Of a stretch of DNA of 9,541 nt, positions 5,529 to 9,541 are shown in pieces. Every line of letters starts with the position of its first letter. The stretch's first letter is position 1. The DNA lies in assembly GCA_964443415.1 (NCBI GenBank), contig CAYUDC010000106.1, forward strand, positions 1 to 9,541, in the 5' to 3' direction. The DNA comes from B1 sp964443415. GTDB taxonomy: Bacteria; Bacteroidota; Bacteroidia; UKL13-3. Under the pieces are notes generated by a model. It was given only the letters and a program-made list of their open reading frames with translations. It was not told the origin of the DNA and made no database searches. Made by a program: the position numbers and the translations under genes.

Positions 5529-6653
5529 ATGAAAAAAGCTACTGTATTTATCCTTTTCTTAATTTCAGTTCCTGTCTTGGTCTGGAGTCAATTACCCAAT
5601 GAAGCCTTGTTCAGAGAATATACTTTACATGACAAGGATTCTAATCACCTGAAATTCGAATTTCACAACACCAATTACTTCAGAAACACCGAGTATTTTA
5701 ACCATATCGAAGAGGGAAGAACACTTTTTGGTAACCACTTACATCCGCAGCTTAGTTTTCAGCAAGGTGCGCATATCAAATTATTGGGTGGTTTATGGTT
5801 AAGGCAAGATTTTGGAGGTAAACAACCATTTACTCAAGTATTGCCAACCTTTACTTTAAAGGTGCAAAAGCAATTGGGTACAGGAAATTTTTCTGCTTTG
5901 TTTGGCAGTTTAGAAGGAGGGATGTCTCATCAATTGTTAGAGCCCATTTACGACATTAATAGGGCAATAATTAATCCTATCGAGTACGGAATTCAAGCAA
6001 AGTTTGTAAATAAAAAATCGTGGTTTGATGGATGGTTAAATTGGGAAAAGTTCATAGAACCTAAAGACCCGTTTAAAGAAAGGCTAAGTGGTGGCATACA
6101 TTATCGTTATACTAGTGGCGAAAAACTTAGACTTACCGCCTATAATCAGACTTTTGTTTTTCATGAAGCTGGACAAATTGATTCGGATACCATTACACCT
6201 TTTCAAATTATGTTTAATCAAGCCTTAGGATTACGACTAGAAAAAGGCGAAAAGCAAGGTTGGTTGTATTACGGCGAAATAATTGCTTTGGCTTTTAATG
6301 ATGCCACTTTTAGTGGTATTTATCCCTACAAAACTGGAACGGGAATACTAGCCCAAGCGGGTGCTGCCTACAAGGGAAACTATTTTGCCATTAATTATTG
6401 GAGCAGTAATAATTACGTTGCCCCGCATGGCACAGCGATATATCAAAGTGTTTCTACTGTAGATTCTGCTAATTACGAACAGAAGCGACAATTGGTATTT
6501 TTAAGACTGGTGAATAACTTCCCTTTGTTTAGTGATAATCTACAAGCCTCTTTTAGGTTCGAACCGCTCATTGATTTAAACTCTAAACGTATTGATTATA
6601 GTGGCTCTGTTTATTTGATTTTTTCTATCGATAAACTGATCAAACGCGATTAG
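5529..6653 (+). CDS. Outer-membrane beta-barrel protein, function unknown
   Basis: I do not recognise a named family. The 374-residue protein has a clear signal peptide (Met-Lys-Lys, hydrophobic 5-18) with a likely signal-peptidase I site after S20, giving mature Gln21-Leu-Pro-Asn. The mature part is rich in Tyr, Phe, Trp, Gly and Asn, with alternating polar and hydrophobic residues and tight turns, and closes with a strand-like end (Tyr-Ser-Gly-Ser-Val-Tyr-Leu-Ile-Phe-Ser, 358-367). This fits an outer-membrane barrel of porin-like size. The ATG at 5529 follows an AAAGG stretch (5520-5524) only 4 bases away, so its role as ribosome-binding site is doubtful. It diverges from rbfA, stands alone in its transcription unit, and overlaps the 3' end of the convergent desaturase gene by 14 bp. 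Specificity cannot be read from the sequence. Confidence 0.78.
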   Translation: MKKATVFILFLISVPVLVWSQLPNEALFREYTLHDKDSNHLKFEFHNTNYFRNTEYFNHIEEGRTLFGNHLHPQLSFQQGAHIKLLGGLWLRQDFGGKQPFTQVLPTFTLKVQKQLGTGNFSALFGSLEGGMSHQLLEPIYDINRAIINPIEYGIQAKFVNKKSWFDGWLNWEKFIEPKDPFKERLSGGIHYRYTSGEKLRLTAYNQTFVFHEAGQIDSDTITPFQIMFNQALGLRLEKGEKQGWLYYGEIIALAFNDATFSGIYPYKTGTGILAQAGAAYKGNYFAINYWSSNNYVAPHGTAIYQSVSTVDSANYEQKRQLVFLRLVNNFPLFSDNLQASFRFEPLIDLNSKRIDYSGSVYLIFSIDKLIKRD

Positions 6654-8130
6654 CAACCGGAACCATCTCGGCCACAATTTTTGCAGATTGCAAGCACAGT
6701 GGAATACCCCCGCCAGGGTGCACACTTCCCCCACAAAAGAATAGGCCTTTGATGTCTGAGTGAAAGTTCGCATGCCTTAAAAATGCTGCATATCTATTGT
6801 TGCTGGCATTTCCGTATAGTGAGCCTCCATGGCTAGAGGTTTTTAGTTCTATCTTTTCGGGGTCTAATATTTCTTCGCAAGCAATGAGTGGTGCAATATC
6901 TTCGCCTAGCATTTTACTGAGTTTTTGGAGGATATATTGCTTTGCTTCTGTAGCATTTTGTTCCCAGTTTTGGTTAGTGTGTGGGTGAGTATTTACCATT
7001 ACAAACCAGTTTTCGCAGCCTTCTGGTGCATCGTCTTTTTTATACTTACTTGTAATGTTTAGGTAAATGGTAGGGTCGTTAAATAGCTTTTTTTCTTTGA
7101 ATATGGCTTTAAACTCTGATGCATAATCTGCAGAAAAGAAAATATTATGTAAATCTAGTTGTTCAAAAGTTTTTTGGATGCCCCAATAAAAGATAATGGC
7201 AGACGAACTTTTTTCTTGATTTAGAATCTTCTTTGGGGCTTCGTGTTGCTTTAACAAATATTGATAGGTAGGGTAAATATCCATGTTGCTAACTACCAAA
7301 TTTGCTGCGTGAAATTGATTGTTGCAAAGAATGCCTGTTACGCTGTTTTTTTCGGTTTGAACCAAATCTACTCTGGAGTTAAAATTAAATGATGCACCCA
7401 AGTCGAGCGCTGTTTGATAAAGTGTTTGGGTAATTTGATGCATCCCATTCACCGGAAAAAAAGTACCAACATTGTGCTCCAAATGTGGAATCATGTTTAG
7501 TAAAGCAGGCGCTTCATATGGGTTTGAACCATTATAAGTTGCAAATCTGTTGAAGTATTGAACCAAATGTGGATGATTAAGGACCCGTTCGTTTTCTGTG
7601 TTCATTGGTTCAAACAGATTTAACTTTGGCATATTTAATATGCCTTTGATAGTTTCTTTTCTAAGGTAAGTATCTATTTTATGTAAACTCTTTTCTAAGA
7701 AAAGGGGTGCAGTAGTTTGATACCTAAACTTTGCTTTTTCTAAATACGCTGTTATTGGATTTGGATCAACCCGCAACTTTTCTTCTATTTCTTTTTTAAA
7801 CCTATCCATATTATGGTAGGCAATTAATTGAGTGCCGTCTTCATAAAAATAATGGCAGCCCTTTTCTAGTTTTAGGTAAGGAAAAACCTCTGCAGGGTTT
7901 TTACCGGCTAAGGTTAATAACTCCTCTACAAATTGAGGCATAGTAAATAAAGAAGGGCCAGCGTCAAAACGATATCCATTCTTTTCAAAAGAACTTAGTT
8001 TCCCGCCGGGGTATGCATTTGATTCGAAAACAGTAACTTGGTATCCTTTTACCAAAAGTCTTATGGCTGTTGCTAGTCCAGCAACTCCAGCGCCAATGAT
8101 TATTGCATGATTAGTTGCATTTTTAGTCAT
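6640..8130 (-). CDS. crtD: CrtI/CrtD-family carotenoid desaturase, probably CrtD (1-hydroxycarotenoid 3,4-desaturase)
   Basis: The 496-residue flavoprotein has the phytoene-desaturase layout. An N-terminal dinucleotide-binding motif Gly-Ala-Gly-Val-Ala-Gly (13-18) is followed by E36, Pro-Gly-Gly-Lys (41-44) and Asp-Ala-Gly-Pro-Ser (56-60). The C-terminal FAD motif is Cys-Gly-Gly-Ser-Val-His-Pro-Gly-Gly-Gly-Ile-Pro (466-477). His-Pro-Gly-Gly-Gly-Ile-Pro preceded by Gly-Gly-Ser, and the earlier Gly-Ser-Leu-Tyr-Gly, fit the CrtD side of the family better than CrtI, which usually has a Gly-Ala-Gly-Thr-His-Pro-Gly-Ala-Gly form. Bacteroidota CrtD introduces the 3,4 double bond in hydroxylated carotenoids on the way to myxol or saproxanthin. 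Its ATG overlaps the MarR gene's end by 8 bp, implying one transcript. No crtB, crtI or crtY is in the window. Family sure; CrtD versus CrtI moderately sure. Confidence 0.8.
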   Translation of the reverse strand: MTKNATNHAIIIGAGVAGLATAIRLLVKGYQVTVFESNAYPGGKLSSFEKNGYRFDAGPSLFTMPQFVEELLTLAGKNPAEVFPYLKLEKGCHYFYEDGTQLIAYHNMDRFKKEIEEKLRVDPNPITAYLEKAKFRYQTTAPLFLEKSLHKIDTYLRKETIKGILNMPKLNLFEPMNTENERVLNHPHLVQYFNRFATYNGSNPYEAPALLNMIPHLEHNVGTFFPVNGMHQITQTLYQTALDLGASFNFNSRVDLVQTEKNSVTGILCNNQFHAANLVVSNMDIYPTYQYLLKQHEAPKKILNQEKSSSAIIFYWGIQKTFEQLDLHNIFFSADYASEFKAIFKEKKLFNDPTIYLNITSKYKKDDAPEGCENWFVMVNTHPHTNQNWEQNATEAKQYILQKLSKMLGEDIAPLIACEEILDPEKIELKTSSHGGSLYGNASNNRYAAFLRHANFHSDIKGLFFCGGSVHPGGGIPLCLQSAKIVAEMVPVANRV

Positions 8131-8743
8131 TAAGCCAATCTTTTTGTGTGCCTTTTAAATAAATGGGTTTATGAAAGTCGTCGAGCTTTTTAAGTAGCAT
8201 AAACAAGGTGTCTTTTTCTTCAGAACTAAGATTCCCTCCCACCAATTTGCTTACTTTAGACATAAGCGGAAAAAGTTTATTAAGCATAGTCATCCCCTTT
8301 TCAGATATTTTGATGAGCTTGCTTCTGCCATCATTTGGATTGGCAACAGCAAAAATCATCTCATTTTGTTCCATTCTTTTGAGGATTTCCATTCCAGTTG
8401 TTTTTTCTGAAACAGCATGGGTGATTAATTCTGTTTTGCTCAGCTCTCCAAACTCTAATAAGATAAGAAGAAAAATAAGCTCATCGATGTTTTGAGTATC
8501 CTCGTGCTCAAGTACCACTTTAAAATAAAGCCTTGCGTATCTATTTAAAGTAGTAACCAGCCTTGCTATATCACCATCTTTGGTAGGTGGCGCATTAAGT
8601 ATAGCGCTTGCCTTGTGCTGCGATTTGTTTAACCTCTCATTTAAGAAATGGCTAAAGCCTTCAATGGTTAAATTTGCTCCCATTCTCTCCTCAAACAGCT
8701 CCACCTCCTCCATGAGTGTTTTAACTAATTGAAATTTATCCAT
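8123..8743 (-). CDS. MarR-family winged-helix transcriptional regulator
   Basis: At 206 residues this is longer than typical MarR proteins (about 140-160) because of an N-terminal region of about 80 residues that is mostly helical. The winged-helix part is at about 85-160. The recognition-helix region is Ser-Glu-Lys-Thr-Thr-Gly-Met (112-118), and the wing carries the conserved Asp-Gly-Arg (138-140) followed by Lys-Ile-Ser-Glu-Lys-Gly. MarR proteins bind as dimers to short palindromes and usually repress their own operon, releasing DNA on binding a small ligand. It is the first gene of the unit that includes the desaturase, and a perfect palindrome lies 23 bases before its ATG. Control of carotenoid synthesis is inferred from this layout. 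The ligand is unknown. Confidence 0.87.
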   Translation of the reverse strand: MDKFQLVKTLMEEVELFEERMGANLTIEGFSHFLNERLNKSQHKASAILNAPPTKDGDIARLVTTLNRYARLYFKVVLEHEDTQNIDELIFLLILLEFGELSKTELITHAVSEKTTGMEILKRMEQNEMIFAVANPNDGRSKLIKISEKGMTMLNKLFPLMSKVSKLVGGNLSSEEKDTLFMLLKKLDDFHKPIYLKGTQKDWLND

Positions 8744-8765
8744 TTTGTTGTTCTATGCATCATTA

Positions 8766-8781
8766 AGTACAAAATTGTACT
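8766..8781 (-). promoter_or_regulatory. Candidate MarR operator over the marR-crtD promoter
   Basis: AGTACAA-AA-TTGTACT is a perfect inverted repeat with 7 bp arms and a 2 bp centre, the size and symmetry of MarR-type operators. On the minus strand its middle reads CAATTTTG (8777-8770), one mismatch from the TAnnTTTG -7 element, so a bound dimer would block the promoter. Transcription would start near 8763-8765, about 20 bases before the ATG. No convincing -33 TTG is present. Binding by the adjacent MarR protein is inferred. Confidence 0.55.
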
Positions 8782-8808
8782 AATTGTTTTGAGCAGATGC
8801 TTATTTCA

Positions 8809-8865
8809 AAGCTTAATTATCAGTAAATCAGCAACAAACGATCTTAATATTTTTACTGAAAGCTT
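8809..8865. repeat. Interrupted inverted repeat midway between the two divergent promoters
   Basis: AAGCTT (8809-8814) and TCAGTAAA (8820-8827) pair with TTTACTGA (8852-8859) and AAGCTT (8860-8865). This gives 14 paired positions with a 5-base bulge in the left arm and a 24-base loop. Its centre is about 66 bp from the centre of the marR palindrome and about 71 bp from that of the TonB-receptor site. No run of T follows, so it is not an intrinsic terminator. It may be a binding site for another regulator or chance in AT-rich DNA. Confidence 0.45.
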
Positions 8866-8884
8866 ACAATCCATTCAATTGTAA
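8864..8884. repeat. Inverted repeat TTACAAT-N7-ATTGTAA
   Basis: Two perfect 7-base arms (8864-8870 and 8878-8884) are separated by seven bases. The arms resemble the half-site of the marR palindrome (ACAA / TTGTA) but are set further apart. It overlaps the right end of the neighbouring inverted repeat by two bases and lies just upstream of the TonB-receptor promoter region. Confidence 0.4.
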
Positions 8885-8902
8885 AATTATTTTAAGACAA
8901 TT

Positions 8903-8918
8903 AAAACAAATTTGTACC
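8903..8918 (+). promoter_or_regulatory. Second, degenerate operator-like site over the TonB-receptor promoter
   Basis: AAAACAAATTTGTACC contains the perfect 10-base palindrome ACAAATTTGT (8906-8915). In promoter orientation it matches the marR site at 12 of 16 positions. CAAATTTG (8907-8914) is one mismatch from the TAnnTTTG -7 element, so the overlap of operator and promoter is the same as in front of marR. Transcription would start near 8920, about 36 bases before the ATG. No -33 TTG lies at the usual distance. Confidence 0.4.
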
Positions 8919-8955
8919 AAAGCTGCTTATGAATAGGTAATAATTCCAACTATAA

Positions 8956-9541
8956 ATGAAATCATACAGAATTAAGACCGTAGGTATTTTCTCTTTTTTA
9001 ATCTTTCAATTGATTTTTTCTACTCAAGGTTTTTCCCAGGGTTTAGGTACCATTACGGGGAAAGTAATTGATAAGAATTCGCAAGAGGAACTTATTGGTG
9101 CCACTGTGATATTAGAAGGAACTACATTGGGTGCTCAAACAGATGCTGAAGGAAAGTTTATCATCAAAAGCATCCCCCCAAAATCATATAATTTGATCAT
9201 TCAGTATGTTGGTTATAATCCCAAAACCCTATTTAACATCGTAGTTACTACAGGAAATATTTTAACTTTTAATATTGAGCTAGATCCAGCTTCCAAGACA
9301 TTAGGAGAGGTTGTGGTTCAAACCAGAACTTTTGGAAAGAAAACAGAAACCCCATTATCTATTCAAAGTTTAACAGCCGAAGAAATTAAAAGTAACCCGG
9401 GTGGTAACTTTGATATTTCTAGGGTAATTCAAGCCCTACCAGGTGTGGGAGGCAATACGGGTGGAGCTGCTTTTAGGAACGATATCATTATTAGAGGCGG
9501 TGGACCAAACGAAAATGTGTTCTATTTAGATGGAATAGAAA
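8956..9541 (+). CDS. TonB-dependent outer-membrane receptor, N-terminal part
   Basis: The open frame starts at the ATG at 8956 and runs off the right edge after 195 codons. It has a signal peptide (basic 2-7, hydrophobic 9-21) with a likely cleavage after S27, leaving Gln28 at the mature N-terminus. Residues about 31-110 form a carboxypeptidase-regulatory-like domain: Ile-Thr-Gly-Lys-Val-Ile-Asp (33-39), Gly-Ala-Thr-Val (48-51), Asp-Ala-Glu-Gly-Lys-Phe (63-68). From about 125 the plug domain begins, with Leu-Pro-Gly-Val (161-164), Ile-Arg-Gly-Gly (179-182) and Tyr-Leu-Asp-Gly-Ile-Glu (190-195). Such receptors import large substrates across the outer membrane with TonB-ExbBD energy. The plug lacks SusC hallmarks, so this looks like the general receptor class. 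It diverges from marR-crtD. The substrate cannot be told from this part. Confidence 0.92.
   Translation, partial: MKSYRIKTVGIFSFLIFQLIFSTQGFSQGLGTITGKVIDKNSQEELIGATVILEGTTLGAQTDAEGKFIIKSIPPKSYNLIIQYVGYNPKTLFNIVVTTGNILTFNIELDPASKTLGEVVVQTRTFGKKTETPLSIQSLTAEEIKSNPGGNFDISRVIQALPGVGGNTGGAAFRNDIIIRGGGPNENVFYLDGIE

Noticed and set aside
8208..8495. Open frame of 95 codons on the plus strand within marR
   Set aside because: It is antisense to the winged-helix coding part; Ser/Leu/Ile-rich product typical of a shadow frame.
1..9541. CRISPR arrays, insertion sequences, tRNA genes, attachment sites, toxin-antitoxin or defence genes
   Set aside because: Read through on both strands; no regularly spaced repeats, transposase, cloverleaf or defence-type domain was seen.

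Overview
The window looks like a piece of an AT-rich Bacteroidota chromosome, probably from a carotenoid-pigmented member of the Flavobacteriia/Cytophagia type. The evidence is a TonB-dependent receptor with an N-terminal carboxypeptidase-regulatory-like domain, promoters of the Bacteroidota TAnnTTTG type, weak or absent Shine-Dalgarno sequences, a Porphyromonas-like glutaminyl cyclase, and a carotenoid desaturase of the kind found in that phylum. No insertion sequence, CRISPR array, tRNA or rRNA is visible, no gap between genes reaches 300 bases, and coding density is high. I could not place it to genus.

Layout. (1) 1-544, minus strand: the 5' end of rpsT (ribosomal protein S20, cut by the window edge) with its own promoter, then a single A-type Fe-S carrier gene. 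(2) 545-630: a short divergent promoter region with the same TAATTTTG element on both strands. (3) 631-2982, plus strand: three overlapping, probably co-translated genes for 3-hydroxyacyl-CoA dehydrogenase, a phosphinothricin-acetyltransferase-like GNAT enzyme, and a lipoprotein glutaminyl cyclase. (4) 5397-2963, minus strand: rbfA, a SAM methyltransferase and a LolC/LolE/FtsX-type permease, tightly packed. The permease lies in the same frame as the methyltransferase after a single stop codon and has no ATG. (5) 5529-6653, plus strand: an unrecognised outer-membrane beta-barrel protein. (6) 8743-6640, minus strand: a MarR-family regulator and a CrtD-like carotenoid desaturase, overlapping by 8 bp. 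(7) 8744-8955: a 212 bp divergent regulatory region rich in inverted repeats. (8) From 8956, plus strand: the first 195 codons of a TonB-dependent receptor that runs off the window.

How the genes relate. Most are housekeeping (translation, Fe-S assembly, ribosome maturation) or cell-envelope genes. Two connections deserve attention. First, the glutaminyl cyclase would cap N-terminal glutamine on exported proteins, and both other exported proteins here (the barrel protein and the TonB receptor) have a predicted signal-peptidase I site followed directly by Gln, as the Bacteroidetes 'Q-rule' predicts. Second, a perfect 7+7 bp palindrome covers the candidate promoter of marR-crtD, and a related copy (12 of 16 bases in promoter orientation) covers the candidate promoter of the divergent TonB receptor, which suggests that the MarR protein controls carotenoid modification and an outer-membrane receptor together. 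Both convergent gene pairs overlap at their 3' ends (20 and 14 bp). I see no clearly new multi-gene system; the strongest leads are these regulatory and architectural ones.
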